DNA of 64,000 nt from DYCT01 sp051875715 (GCA_051875715.1 JBJEHD010000031.1:1-64000); one strand, 5' to 3'. Positions 42,157 through 51,341 are shown, numbered from the stretch's first letter. Made by a program: numbers and translations. The notes: a model not told the origin generated them from the letters alone.

Positions 42157-44796
42157 TCAGAACGTCATCATCATCATCAGGCGCACGCCTTGCTTGTTGA
42201 TGCCGGGGTTGTCGAGGTAGTTGAGCCGGCGCACGTACTCGATGTGGAGTATCTTGAAGATGTTGTGGATGCCGACGCTGATTTCCATGTAGGGCACCTT
42301 GGGGTCCATGACGAAGCTGGTGGGCTCGCCGTCGCGCATCGGGAAGAGGAAGAGGTCGGTGTCGCCGGGGTTCTTCCAAGGGTTGTTCTTGTCGGTCAGT
42401 TGTCCGTACAGCATCTTGAAGCCCAGAAACTCGCGCCACTTCAGTTTCTTGATGAGGGGAATCCGGTTGAAAAGTTTCCCGTTCATGTCGTAGCCTATCT
42501 CGAGCGAGCCGTAGCGGTCGTTCACGAACTCCATGTTATTGATTAGGTTGAACGTCTCGCGCTGGGTGATGTACGACAGGTTCGCGGCCGGCAGGATGAG
42601 CAGGGGGAAGGGCACCTTGTTCCACTGCACGCCTCCCTTCAGGTAGACGTCCACCTTTCCCCACGACGACAGCCAGAACCGCTTCGAGATGCCGGCCTCG
42701 GTCAGGTTGAAAGCGTACTGCCCGCCGAGGGCCTTGAAGCCCACGGTGTGGTTGAGGGTGAACACGGGCGCGTCCAGCGACACGGGTATGCGCCGCTGCT
42801 TGGTGTTGACGAAGGTCTCGCCCGGGGCGTAGCGCAGGCCCACGCTGGCCTCCATGGTGGTCAGGCGGCGCAGCGTGTTGGCCGCCTCCCAGGCCGTCCA
42901 GTCGGCGGTGCCGTAGGCCAGCCCCTCGGGCCGGACGGCGTTTCGGATGTAGGCCAGGCGGCCGGTGGGCTCGTCCTCGCAGCGCCGCAGCTGGGCCGTC
43001 AGCGAGAGCCCGAAGGTAAACTCGCGCTCATACTTCAGCTTCATCGTCCGCACGTACGACATCTGGTCCACCGTGGTGTGCTTCCAGGCGACGAACACGT
43101 TGTCCTTGTCCGTCTTCAAGAACTTGTCCATCGGCGACATCACGTCGTACTGGTAGGTGGCCGTCAGCGAGTGCCTGGGGTACTCGCGCGGCAGATACTC
43201 CTTCTTGTTGAACGAATATTCCACCTCGCCCATATATTTGGATCGTTTATCCTTGAAGCCATAGGCGTAATAGCCTTTGAAGAACAGGTGCGGGTGCAGG
43301 TTGGCCGTGGTCTGCGCGCTGGCCCTCAGGCGCAGCCCGTCCACGTAGTTGCTCGAAATCATGGTGTTGATGGGCCCAATGTCCACCTTGCTCGGGTGCT
43401 CCTTCGAGCCAGTCTCGACGAAGTTTTCGATGAAGGCCCGGGCCACGAAGATGACATACTTGAAGCCCGGTATGGCCTCCAGCCGCTTCACGAACACGTC
43501 CATCGTGCTCTCCGACCGCGTGAGGGGCACCTGCCGTGCCTCGGCCCAGAAGGCCTCGTCGCGCATCATGGCGTCGGCCTCCTTCACCTCCGCCCCCTTC
43601 TTCTTGAACAGCTGCGGCGGCAGTTCGTCGAAAGCGTAGTCGGAGTATTTCGTGCTGCGGCGCACCTGCACGCCCTGCAGGGCCTTCACCACGTAGAGTT
43701 CGGCTATCATGTCGTCGGTCTTCAGCACCCACTCGCCCGTAGGCAGCTGCACGTATTCCTGGATGATGTCCAGGTTGTCCACGAAGTTCACCCCCGTCTT
43801 TTTCGGCAGGTTCATCACGCACTTGCGCACGGCGTAGGTGCTGTCCTGCATCACATAGAGGTGTCCGGTGAAGCCGAAGTCCTGCGAGTTCTGGGGCACG
43901 AAGGTGAGGTGGATGCAGCGGTCGCGGTCGACGCTGACCGTGTCCATGATGTAGTATTTATAAAAGGAGATGGCCGCCGTCGACGAGATAGGGCTGACGA
44001 AGCGGCTCTGCAGCAGGCGGATGTCGTTGTCGTAGATGTCGATGTCGGCAAACACGTCGGTCAGGATGGTGTTCAGCGCGTCGCCCGTCGAAAACAGTTC
44101 GCCGATACCGCCCGAGGCCATGCCGTTGATGATGGTCTTTTCGGCCCGGGGCTCCTTGCGGTAGACCTTCTGCGAGGCCGTCTCCTGCACCGAGAGGGGC
44201 AGAATCAGCTTGTTCGTCTCCTCGCAGGCCTCCACGCGGTCCTTCAGGAAGGGCATCTTCTTGTACACGCCCTTGTCCAGCATCTCCAGGCTGACGTCGT
44301 TGAGCGACAGCGTTATCTTCTGATACTTCCTGTACTGGTAGAAGTCGTGGTGCTCCAGCCGCTGCAGCGTCTTGTGCTCGATGACGCGGCGCATCAGGTC
44401 CACCGCCGGGTTGTTCTTGCGCGAATACCGCTCCTTCTTGGGCTTCACCACCACCTCGCCCAGCACGATGTCCGAAGGGGGCAAGGCCACGTCCAGCGTC
44501 CGCGTCCGCCCCGGCTCGATGCGGACGGCCCGTTTCTCGTAGCCCACGGCCGAAAATGTCAGCACGTCCCACCCCTTGCGGGTCTCCACCTCGTAGCGCC
44601 CGTCCTGGTCGGTGATGCACCCCACGCCCCGCCCCTCGTAATACACCGAGAGGTAAGGGATGGGTTCGCGGGTCAGCGAGTCCGTCACCACGCCCCGTAT
44701 CGTCTGCCCCCACAGCCCCGTCGGCAGGCAGAGGGCCAGGGCGCAAAGCCCCAGCAGGCGGCGGAGCAGGGGGCGGAGGTTCTTGCTTTTCGTCAT
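42157..44796 (-). CDS. DUF5686 outer-membrane protein with N-terminal CarboxypepD_reg-like domain
   Basis: 879 residues. Signal peptide ending LWGQ, a carboxypeptidase-regulatory-like beta sandwich (about 33-115, IRGVVTDSLTREPIPYLSVY), then the DUF5686 region up to the C terminus with many barrel-like amphipathic strands (LTATYQYDVMSP, FTFGLSLTAQLRRC, SLEIGYDMNGKLF). The C terminus is a run of Met and ends MTF, aromatic-terminated like outer-membrane barrels. Found widely in Bacteroidota; function unknown to me, sometimes suggested to act in outer-membrane biogenesis or transport. Monocistronic, divergent from the glycosyltransferase; TAGTTTTG at 44864-44857 is a candidate -7 element. Confidence 0.88.
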   Translation of the reverse strand: MTKSKNLRPLLRRLLGLCALALCLPTGLWGQTIRGVVTDSLTREPIPYLSVYYEGRGVGCITDQDGRYEVETRKGWDVLTFSAVGYEKRAVRIEPGRTRTLDVALPPSDIVLGEVVVKPKKERYSRKNNPAVDLMRRVIEHKTLQRLEHHDFYQYRKYQKITLSLNDVSLEMLDKGVYKKMPFLKDRVEACEETNKLILPLSVQETASQKVYRKEPRAEKTIINGMASGGIGELFSTGDALNTILTDVFADIDIYDNDIRLLQSRFVSPISSTAAISFYKYYIMDTVSVDRDRCIHLTFVPQNSQDFGFTGHLYVMQDSTYAVRKCVMNLPKKTGVNFVDNLDIIQEYVQLPTGEWVLKTDDMIAELYVVKALQGVQVRRSTKYSDYAFDELPPQLFKKKGAEVKEADAMMRDEAFWAEARQVPLTRSESTMDVFVKRLEAIPGFKYVIFVARAFIENFVETGSKEHPSKVDIGPINTMISSNYVDGLRLRASAQTTANLHPHLFFKGYYAYGFKDKRSKYMGEVEYSFNKKEYLPREYPRHSLTATYQYDVMSPMDKFLKTDKDNVFVAWKHTTVDQMSYVRTMKLKYEREFTFGLSLTAQLRRCEDEPTGRLAYIRNAVRPEGLAYGTADWTAWEAANTLRRLTTMEASVGLRYAPGETFVNTKQRRIPVSLDAPVFTLNHTVGFKALGGQYAFNLTEAGISKRFWLSSWGKVDVYLKGGVQWNKVPFPLLILPAANLSYITQRETFNLINNMEFVNDRYGSLEIGYDMNGKLFNRIPLIKKLKWREFLGFKMLYGQLTDKNNPWKNPGDTDLFLFPMRDGEPTSFVMDPKVPYMEISVGIHNIFKILHIEYVRRLNYLDNPGINKQGVRLMMMMTF

Positions 44797-44856
44797 ACGC
44801 TCGTTTTTCGTCTATCTATATTTTTTGGGGAGTCGCCTCCCGGGGGAAACAGGGCG

Positions 44857-44949
44857 CAAAACTATATATTTTCCGCGAGTTTTCGCCCCTCTGTCTGATA
44901 AGAAAACCAAACGAACCATTAAGTAATCCAAAAATAAGCCCTACCTTTG
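44857..44949. promoter_or_regulatory. divergent -7 elements, DUF5686 gene and glycosyltransferase gene
   Basis: TAGTTTTG on the minus strand (44864-44857) serves the DUF5686 gene. TACCTTTG on the plus strand (44942-44949) serves the glycosyltransferase. No clear -33 elements. Confidence 0.45.
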
Positions 44950-44967
44950 GCCGTAAATTCCTTTTTT

Positions 44968-46134
44968 ATGGTCAAAACCCTCCACGTCGTCTGCCTGCAA
45001 GTCCCCTACCCGCCCTCCTACGGCGGAGCCATCGACATGTACTACAAGTTGCAGGCCCTCAAGCGCCGCGGCTTCCGCCTGCTGCTCCACACCTACGCCT
45101 ACCGCCACGCCCCCTTCCGCGAGGCCCTGGCCGAGGTGGCCGACGAGGTGCGCTACTACCGCCGCACCGAGTCGTGGCGCGCCGCCTGCTCGCCCCTGCC
45201 CTACACGGTGTGCAGCCGGGCGGACCCGCGCCTGCTGGCCGACCTCCTGGCCGACGACGCGCCCATCCTGTTCGAAGGCCTCCACACCTGCCTCCTGCTG
45301 GCCCATCCGGCCCTGGCCGGGCGCGTCAAGCTGGTGCGCACGCACAACGTCGAGCACCGCTACTACCGCCACCTGGCCCTGGCCGCGCGCCATCCGGGCC
45401 GCGCGCTCTTCTTCTGGCTGGAGTCCGTGCGGCTCGCGTACGCCGAGCCCCGCCTGCTGCGCCATGCCGACTGCCTCCTGCCCCTCAGCCGCACCGAAGC
45501 TGCCTACTTCCGCCGCCGCTACGGCGTGCAGGGCGTGGACGTGCGCCTGCTGCCCTGCTTCTTCCGTCAGGACGCGTCGGCCGAGGCTCCCGCGTCGGCC
45601 CGGGGCCTGCGCCGCATGGTGCTGTATCAGGGCAATCTCTCGGTGGACGAAAACGTGCGCGCGGCGCGGTTCGTGGTGCGGCACGTGGCTCCGCTGGTGC
45701 CGGAGGCCGAGTTCGTGGTGGCCGGGGCGCGTCCGCCGCACTCGCTGGTGCGCGCCGCCGCCCGGAGTGCGAACGTGCGCTTGGTGGCCGATCCGTCGGA
45801 CGAGGTCCTGCGCCGCCTGCTGACGGAGGCGCGCGTCAACCTGCTGCTGACGTTTCAGGCCACGGGCGTCAAGCTCAAGCTGCTCAACGCCCTTCGTCAG
45901 GGGGCCTACTGCGTGGCCAATCCGCCCATGGTGGAGGGCACGGGGCTGGAGTCGCTCTGCCTGGTGGCGGACGGGGCCGAGGCCTTGGCGCGCGCCGTAC
46001 GCCGGGCCCTGGCGCGCCCCTACACGCCCACCTTCCACCGCCGCAAGTTCGCCCTGCTCGGCGCGCTCTACAGCAACGAGCGCGGAGCCGCCGTTGTCGA
46101 GGCAGCCATCCGGGATGCGGAGGCCCGGAAATAA
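44968..46134 (+). CDS. glycosyltransferase (GT-B fold, GT4-like)
   Basis: 388 residues. N-terminal Rossmann domain with VCLQVPYPPSYGGAIDMYYK and RTHNVEHRYYRHLA. C-terminal domain with VLYQGNLSVDENVRAARFVV, AEFVVAGARPP, NVRLVADPSDEVLRRLLTEA and LLLTFQATGVKLKLLNALRQ, the nucleotide-sugar binding region of GT4-like enzymes. A possible upstream start at 44947 lies inside the promoter; ATG 44968 is used. Composition is even more GC-rich than the neighbours (many GCC/CGC codons). Sugar donor and acceptor unknown. It stands alone, followed at 4 bp by a large hairpin. Confidence 0.88.
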   Translation: MVKTLHVVCLQVPYPPSYGGAIDMYYKLQALKRRGFRLLLHTYAYRHAPFREALAEVADEVRYYRRTESWRAACSPLPYTVCSRADPRLLADLLADDAPILFEGLHTCLLLAHPALAGRVKLVRTHNVEHRYYRHLALAARHPGRALFFWLESVRLAYAEPRLLRHADCLLPLSRTEAAYFRRRYGVQGVDVRLLPCFFRQDASAEAPASARGLRRMVLYQGNLSVDENVRAARFVVRHVAPLVPEAEFVVAGARPPHSLVRAAARSANVRLVADPSDEVLRRLLTEARVNLLLTFQATGVKLKLLNALRQGAYCVANPPMVEGTGLESLCLVADGAEALARAVRRALARPYTPTFHRRKFALLGALYSNERGAAVVEAAIRDAEARK

Positions 46135-46137
46135 AAT

Positions 46138-46205
46138 CGCTGTCACGCCATGCGAAATCATGGCTACAGCGCATTGTGGTCCATGAAACGCATGACGCGA
46201 CAGCG
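46138..46205. other. 68-bp nested hairpin
   Basis: Outer stem CGCTGTCACGCCATGCG (46138-46154) against CGCATGACGCGACAGCG (46189-46205), 15 of 17 pairs. Inner stem TCATGG (46158-46163) against CCATGA (46181-46186), with further pairing CTACA/TGTGG inside. No T-run directly after. It begins 4 bp after the glycosyltransferase stop codon. Confidence 0.75.
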
Positions 46206-46257
46206 TGACGGGTTATTTCATTCTCTCTCTATCTTTTCAATTAGCACGATATAATAA

Positions 46258-46296
46258 GCCCTCCAGGCGAGCCGCAAGGCAGCATACTTGGAGGGC
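46258..46296 (-). terminator. probable terminator of the inositol cluster
   Basis: GCCCTCCA/TGGAGGGC 8-bp stem; on the minus strand it is followed by TTATTATAT. It comes 8 bp after the inositol-phosphate synthase stop codon. Confidence 0.6.
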
Positions 46297-46304
46297 GTTC
46301 TTTA

Positions 46305-47612
46305 TCAGTCGATTTCTTCGTCGGCTTCGTAGCCGCCCATCTCGCGGAGCGCGTTCTTCAGCATGACGTATTGCTGGAACAGGTGGTTGACGGGGACTTC
46401 GCCTTCGAGGTAGTCGTGCATCGGGCTCTTGAGGAAGAAGCTCAGGAAGCGCTGGATGCCGTAGCGGCCGGCGCGGGCGGCCAGGTCGCTCAGCAGCACG
46501 AGGTCGAGCACGAGCGGGGCGGCCAGGATGGAGTCGCGGCAGAGGAAGTTGATCTTGATCTGCATCGGGTAGCCCATCCAGCCGAAGATGTCGATGTTGT
46601 CCCACCCCTCCTTGTTGTCGTTGCGCGGGGGGTAGTAGTTGATGCGCACCTTGTGGTAGTAGTCCGTATAGAGGTCGGGCTGATTTTCGGGGACGAGGAT
46701 GGACTCGAGCGTGGAGAGTTTGCTGACCTCCTTCGTGTGGAAGTTGGCCGGCTCGTCGAGCACGAGGCCGTCGCGGTTGCCCAGGATGTTGGTGGAGAAC
46801 CATCCGGACAGGCCCAGGCAGCGGGTGCCGATGATGGGGGCGAAGCCCGACTTCACCAGCGTCTGGCCGGTCTTGAAGTCCTTGCCGGCGATAGGCATGC
46901 GCGTCTGCTCGGCCAGTTCCCACATGGCGGGGATGTCCACGGTGGTGTTCGGTGCGCCCATGATGAAGGGTGCGCCTTCCGTCAGGGCGGCGTAGGCGTA
47001 GCACATCGAGGGGGCGATATGTTCCTTGTCGTCGGCCTTCATGGCGGCCTCCAAGGCAGCCAGCGAACCGTGTACGCGTTCGTCGACGGGGACGTAGATT
47101 TCGGTGGAGGCGGCCCAGATGACCACGATGCGTTCGCAGCCGTTCTCGGCCTTGAAGCGGCGGATGTCTTCGCGCACCTGCTCCATCATGTCCCAGCGGT
47201 CGCGGCAGGCCTTCACGTTGTCGCCGTCGAGGCGTTTGGCATAGTTGTGGTCGAAAGCGGCCTTCATCGGCACGATGCGCTCCAACTCGTCCTTCACGGG
47301 GTTGATATCTTTTTCCTTCAACACTTCGCAGTTGATGGCCGACTCGTAGGCGTTGGCGGGATAGACGTCCCACGCGCCGAACACGATGTCGTTCAGATTC
47401 GCCAGCGGAACGATTTCGCCGTAGCGCTTGTATTGTTTGTCTTTGCCACGACCCACGCGGATCTTGTCATACTGGCTCATCGAACCTACGGGTTTTGCCA
47501 ACCCTTTGCGAGTCATCAATACGCCTGTGATGAACGTGGTGGTCACAGCCCCCAAACCCACACAGAGCACGCCTAATTTACCGGTAGCCGGTTTTACATT
47601 CACTTTTTCCAT
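46305..47612 (-). CDS. ino1: inositol-3-phosphate synthase (myo-inositol-1-phosphate synthase)
   Basis: 435 residues. NAD-binding GVLCVGLGAVTTTFITGV at residues about 13-30; the family core GKDFKTGQTLVKSGFAPIIG (includes catalytic Lys residues), GTRCLGLSGWFSTNILGNRD, and DNIDIFGWMGYPMQIKINFL, CRDSILAAPLVLDL. It converts glucose 6-phosphate to inositol phosphate, the first step of inositol lipid synthesis. Last gene of the cluster 46305-52043. The 80-bp gap to the HAD gene is the largest within the cluster. Confidence 0.96.
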   Translation of the reverse strand: MEKVNVKPATGKLGVLCVGLGAVTTTFITGVLMTRKGLAKPVGSMSQYDKIRVGRGKDKQYKRYGEIVPLANLNDIVFGAWDVYPANAYESAINCEVLKEKDINPVKDELERIVPMKAAFDHNYAKRLDGDNVKACRDRWDMMEQVREDIRRFKAENGCERIVVIWAASTEIYVPVDERVHGSLAALEAAMKADDKEHIAPSMCYAYAALTEGAPFIMGAPNTTVDIPAMWELAEQTRMPIAGKDFKTGQTLVKSGFAPIIGTRCLGLSGWFSTNILGNRDGLVLDEPANFHTKEVSKLSTLESILVPENQPDLYTDYYHKVRINYYPPRNDNKEGWDNIDIFGWMGYPMQIKINFLCRDSILAAPLVLDLVLLSDLAARAGRYGIQRFLSFFLKSPMHDYLEGEVPVNHLFQQYVMLKNALREMGGYEADEEID

Positions 47613-47692
47613 TCTAATTTTCCTTTTAATCTTTCGAATAAAAATCTATTTTCATATTCATTTTTTCTCTCTCCTAAGAGGGCATCGCCCCC

Positions 47693-48430
47693 TCACGCCT
47701 CCGCTTCCAAGCCAAACACTTCGGACAACTGGGCAAAATCGCCAACGACGACATCGGGCAAGGTTTCGTCGACCTCTTCCTCGGCCCATCCTTGACCGCG
47801 AAGCCACACGGTGTGGCAGCCCACCTTGGAGGCGGGCACCATGTCCTTCGCATACGAATCGCCCACGACGGCTATCTCGTCGGGGCGGAAGCCCATCGCC
47901 TCCACCCCCAGCGCATAGATGCGCGGGTCGGGCTTGCGGACGCCGACTACCGACGACTCTACGATGGCTTCGAAGTAGCGAAGTAACCCAAAATCCGCCA
48001 GTACGGTGGATATATTCCCATAAAAGTTTGAAACAAGTACTAATTTATGTTTAGAATGCAACCTTTCGACCACTTTTCGTCCGCTTTGGAGGAAGTTTTT
48101 CACACCGCCGTAGCAATCGCGTGCGATGATTTCGGTCCACTCGGCGCAGGGTGAATCGGAGGGAAGGTCGGCCTGTTCGGTCAAGAAAGCCAGTTCGACG
48201 CCGACCTTGATGCGCAGCACGTCGAGAAACGTGTGGTGCGGCCGGACGAGGGGGTTCAGCGCCAGGGTTCGTTCGCCGTGGACGTAGGCTGCGCGGAAGC
48301 GGGCTTTCGCGACGGGTACGCCGGCACGCACGTAGGCATCCCACAGCACTTCGGACCAGTGGCGGCCGTTGGTGTCGAGCGTCCCTCCGTAGTCGAAGAT
48401 GACGCCTTTGATGTCAGTCAGTTTTTTCAT
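47693..48430 (-). CDS. HAD-family hydrolase
   Basis: 245 residues. Motif I is VIFDYGGTLD: the nucleophile D13 is present, but the second Asp of the phosphatase signature DxDxT is Gly15. Motif II VLVSNFYGN (Ser), motif III Lys in GVRKPDPRIY, and motif IV VGDSYAKDM are present, with a C1-type cap. Its stop-side neighbour is the inositol-phosphate synthase gene; its start overlaps the flippase-like gene by 4 nt (ATGA). In an inositol lipid pathway the expected job is removal of the phosphate from phosphatidylinositol phosphate or inositol phosphate. Loss of the acid/base Asp makes phosphatase activity uncertain. Confidence 0.88.
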   Translation of the reverse strand: MKKLTDIKGVIFDYGGTLDTNGRHWSEVLWDAYVRAGVPVAKARFRAAYVHGERTLALNPLVRPHHTFLDVLRIKVGVELAFLTEQADLPSDSPCAEWTEIIARDCYGGVKNFLQSGRKVVERLHSKHKLVLVSNFYGNISTVLADFGLLRYFEAIVESSVVGVRKPDPRIYALGVEAMGFRPDEIAVVGDSYAKDMVPASKVGCHTVWLRGQGWAEEEVDETLPDVVVGDFAQLSEVFGLEAEA

Positions 48431-49458
48431 GAAGCAATGGGTTTATGGGTAACAGGATGGTCGGCCTCGACACGGCGGCGCGTCCCCACCTTCATCAACA
48501 ACACGCCGACGACTATCCAAACAAGTTCGCGTACGCGAGTGATCAGCCCCGTGTACACCCCGTAGGCCCCGGGGACGGCGACTCCGGCCGAGGCCAGGGC
48601 AAAGCCGCCCTCGCGCGCACCGAGCTGCATGGGCGAGAAGAAGAACAGGTTGGCGAACAGCGACGTGAAGGCCATGATGAAGAAGCAGTCGAGAAAACGG
48701 ACGTCGTCCGTCAGGACCAGCAGAATGAAGTAAACCTCGAGGCAGCCCACCACGCGGGCCGCATACTCCAGCCCCAGCGAGGCGAAGAACACGGTGCGCC
48801 GACGGGCATGCAACTGGGCTATCTGCTCGTCGATGCGGCGGAGCGCGTCGGCCTTCTCGGCGGCGAAGCGGACGGCCCACCGGCGCAAAAAGGGCAAGCG
48901 GGCACACAAGGACAACGCCTTCACGGCCATCCCGTGCCGATAGCCTTTCATGAAGAAGTAAATGGCCAGCAGGCAACAGGCCGAAACCACGGCCAGCAGG
49001 AGGCCCATGGCCCAATCGACAGGGCGCGTCAACACATAGACAACGGCGGCCGACAGCCAGAACCAAAAATGCGAGAAGATGTGCATCATCACATAGAGGA
49101 TGACCGACGAGGCGGCCTTGCGGGCACCGACGTAGGGCGTCAGCTCGAGGATGCGGTAAGGTTCGCCCCCCATCAGCCCCATCGGGGTGGCGTAGTTGAG
49201 GGCGAAGCCCGTCACGGTCCACTGGAAGACCTTGCGGAAGGGGACGGGGCGGCTCTCGCCGTCGCGGATGATGAGGTGCCACGACAGGGCGTTGAGCAGG
49301 TAGATGGGAATCCACACGCCCAGGATGAGCGGAAGCCAGCCGCCCGCCCGGCGCAGATGGGCCAGCAATTCAGCATACGACACCTCGAACGTGCAAAGCA
49401 TGACGACGATAGCCGCCACGCCGAAGAGCAAAAACAGGTTGCGGTAGTGTTTCTTCAA
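48427..49458 (-). CDS. lysylphosphatidylglycerol synthase TM-region-like integral membrane protein (flippase-like)
   Basis: 343 residues with about eight hydrophobic helices. It fits the LPG_synthase_TM/UPF0104 family: ALSWHLIIRDGES, NYATPMGLMGGEPYRILELT and FFFSPMQLGAREGGFALASA are the conserved signatures. In related systems this domain flips lipids across the inner membrane. Overlap with the HAD gene is 4 nt; a 3-bp gap separates it from the CDP-alcohol transferase gene. The inferred role is translocating or recognising the lipid made by the cluster. Confidence 0.85.
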   Translation of the reverse strand: MKKHYRNLFLLFGVAAIVVMLCTFEVSYAELLAHLRRAGGWLPLILGVWIPIYLLNALSWHLIIRDGESRPVPFRKVFQWTVTGFALNYATPMGLMGGEPYRILELTPYVGARKAASSVILYVMMHIFSHFWFWLSAAVVYVLTRPVDWAMGLLLAVVSACCLLAIYFFMKGYRHGMAVKALSLCARLPFLRRWAVRFAAEKADALRRIDEQIAQLHARRRTVFFASLGLEYAARVVGCLEVYFILLVLTDDVRFLDCFFIMAFTSLFANLFFFSPMQLGAREGGFALASAGVAVPGAYGVYTGLITRVRELVWIVVGVLLMKVGTRRRVEADHPVTHKPIAS

Positions 49459-49461
49459 GGC

Positions 49462-50403
49462 TTACTCGGGTTTGATGCGTTGGTACATTTGGAGCGACAA
49501 GGCCTCGTGGCGGGCGCGCATGTAGAGGAAGAGCGCGCCGAGCACGGTCAGTTCGAACACGAAATAGAGCCACGGGAGCCCGACGAACAAGGCGACGAAC
49601 AGGGCGATGCAGCGGGTGTTGAAGGTCAGGATGTTCGTGTACTTCATCAAGGGGCGGCTCAAGCGGCGGAACTCGTCGCGAAACCACTGGGGAATATCGT
49701 CGGCATAGACTTCGCGCACGCGGGACATCAGCCGCTGGAAGGCAGGGGTCATGGACTCTTGCGAACGGGTGTAGTTGCCGTAGAAATACAGCCACAACTT
49801 CCACCAGAAATGGTGTCGCCAAGGGGTTTCGTGAAAGAGGCGACGCTGCTGGGCGAAGTTATCGAGTTCGCTGCCCTCCTTCCCCTTCAGGAAGAACAGG
49901 TGGACGTTTCGGTAGTAGTCGGCCAAGGCGCACTGCTTGCTGTGGAAGACCAGTCCGGCCAAGGCGGCCAGCAGCCAGATGCCGACGATGGAGGGCCACT
50001 CGCGGGGCCACTCGTGGGCGACGGTGAAGCGCAGGCAGATGGCGGCGTAGATGGCGAAGAACCACAGGTCGCCGGCAAAGCCGTCGAGCATGCGCCCCCA
50101 CTGCGTCTTCTGGCCGGTGAGGCGGGCCAACTGGCCGTCGGCACTGTCGTAGGTGTTGGCCCATACGAGCAGCAGCATCCCCACGACGTTGAGGCGAAGG
50201 TCGTCAAAGAAGAACAGGACGCCTGCCGCCACACCGATGAAGATGGACAGGATGGTGACGACGTTGGGGTGGACGCCCAAACGCCGGAAAAGCAACGCCC
50301 AACGATAGCCGATGGGGCGGTAGAAATGGATGTCGATGAACTCCTCGGTGTCCATCGACTTGAGGGATGCCTGCATCCCTCCCGGAATTGGTTTCTTGCT
50401 CAT
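49462..50403 (-). CDS. CDP-alcohol phosphatidyltransferase family protein
   Basis: 313 residues, several membrane helices. The CDP-alcohol transferase motif is at residues 86-112: D86-SA-D89-G90-QL-A93-R94-(8)-G103-RML-D107. The expected fourth Asp, at 111, is Gly; D112 follows one residue later. ATG 50403 gives MSKKPIPGGM and overlaps the ATP-grasp stop by 4 nt; a longer upstream frame exists but reads through that gene. Beside an inositol-phosphate synthase and a nucleotidyltransferase, a phosphatidylinositol-phosphate or inositol-phosphodiester lipid synthase is the likely function. The chain carries about 120 residues beyond the motif domain (FYGNYTRSQESMTPAFQRLM), which are not explained. 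Confidence 0.88.
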   Translation of the reverse strand: MSKKPIPGGMQASLKSMDTEEFIDIHFYRPIGYRWALLFRRLGVHPNVVTILSIFIGVAAGVLFFFDDLRLNVVGMLLLVWANTYDSADGQLARLTGQKTQWGRMLDGFAGDLWFFAIYAAICLRFTVAHEWPREWPSIVGIWLLAALAGLVFHSKQCALADYYRNVHLFFLKGKEGSELDNFAQQRRLFHETPWRHHFWWKLWLYFYGNYTRSQESMTPAFQRLMSRVREVYADDIPQWFRDEFRRLSRPLMKYTNILTFNTRCIALFVALFVGLPWLYFVFELTVLGALFLYMRARHEALSLQMYQRIKPE

Positions 50404-51326
50404 GATTCTGTTTTTTGGTTGGCCAGCCTGGCGATGCAGGCGGCTATCTGCGGCCCGGCTTCCTCGCGGCAACGGGCGAAACTGGGCCAGTCGTTGAAAT
50501 CGATGATTTTATACTCTCCTCGGGCCGACACCACGCAGTCGCCCCCGTAGATGGGCACACGCAGAATCCGTGCCGCCCGGTGGCACTCGCGCTGCAGGGC
50601 TTCCACATCGAACGCATAGCCGCGAGCCTCGCCGTTGATGGCTTCCAGCCCGAACTTCGTATGCGTACGGGGTGAAGGATAGAACCAGTAGAAGAAATCG
50701 GTCCCCTCTACGCCATAGAACTTCACCAGGTCGCCCGGGAGGTGGGCGTTGACCACGGCATGGGGAATGCCGCGCTGCCGGAAGCCGGACAGGATGGTGA
50801 GAGCCTCCTGCCTGTCGGACGCAAAACTGACGTCCTCCTTGACCAGAGCGTGCGAATCGCCGCGCTTGATCCAGCACGGAAAGGCGGCGACACCCTGCGC
50901 CTGAAGCGCACCGGCCAGCCTGTCGGCCGTCTGTTCGTCTGGCTCGGACAGGTCGAGCACGACGGAGGCCGGATGGGCGATGCCGTGGGCCAGCAGCCGT
51001 TCGGTCATCGGGCGGCGCACGCAGTTTTCGACGCCGTAGGCCGAGTTGACCACCAGCGCCCCACCTTGTTCCAGCCGTTTCAAACGCTCCAGCGTGGCCT
51101 TGTCGCGGGCCATGGAGAACACCACGTCGGCCTCGATGCCCTGTTCCACGAACACGCGCTCGGCATACGCCTCCACACGGAAGCCGCGCCGGCGCAGTTG
51201 CTCGCACACCAGGCGGAAGATGGCCTCGTCGTTGCCCACATGGTTGGGCGAAAACTCATTTCCCCGGCTTACTCCTACCATCCGGATCGACGCCGAGGCG
51301 GACGGTTGCAACTTGTCTTGTTCCAT
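50400..51326 (-). CDS. ATP-grasp-like protein of the inositol cluster
   Basis: 308 residues, soluble. Pattern of an ATP-grasp ligase/kinase: N-terminal Rossmann-like region (IRMVGVSRGNEFSPNHVGND, VVFSMARDK), the RPMTERLLAHGI segment, a central strand VAAFPCWIKRGDSH with the ATP-binding Lys, VKFYGVEG, and the metal site IIDFNDWPSF. It resembles RimK/inositol-polyphosphate-kinase-type ATP-grasp proteins more than carboxylases, but I cannot name a substrate. It overlaps the CDP-alcohol transferase by 4 nt and lies 15 bp after the nucleotidyltransferase. A phosphorylation or amino-acid ligation of the inositol lipid head group is possible. Confidence 0.75.
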   Translation of the reverse strand: MEQDKLQPSASASIRMVGVSRGNEFSPNHVGNDEAIFRLVCEQLRRRGFRVEAYAERVFVEQGIEADVVFSMARDKATLERLKRLEQGGALVVNSAYGVENCVRRPMTERLLAHGIAHPASVVLDLSEPDEQTADRLAGALQAQGVAAFPCWIKRGDSHALVKEDVSFASDRQEALTILSGFRQRGIPHAVVNAHLPGDLVKFYGVEGTDFFYWFYPSPRTHTKFGLEAINGEARGYAFDVEALQRECHRAARILRVPIYGGDCVVSARGEYKIIDFNDWPSFARCREEAGPQIAACIARLANQKTES

Positions 51327-51341
51327 ACCGAATAGATGCCT

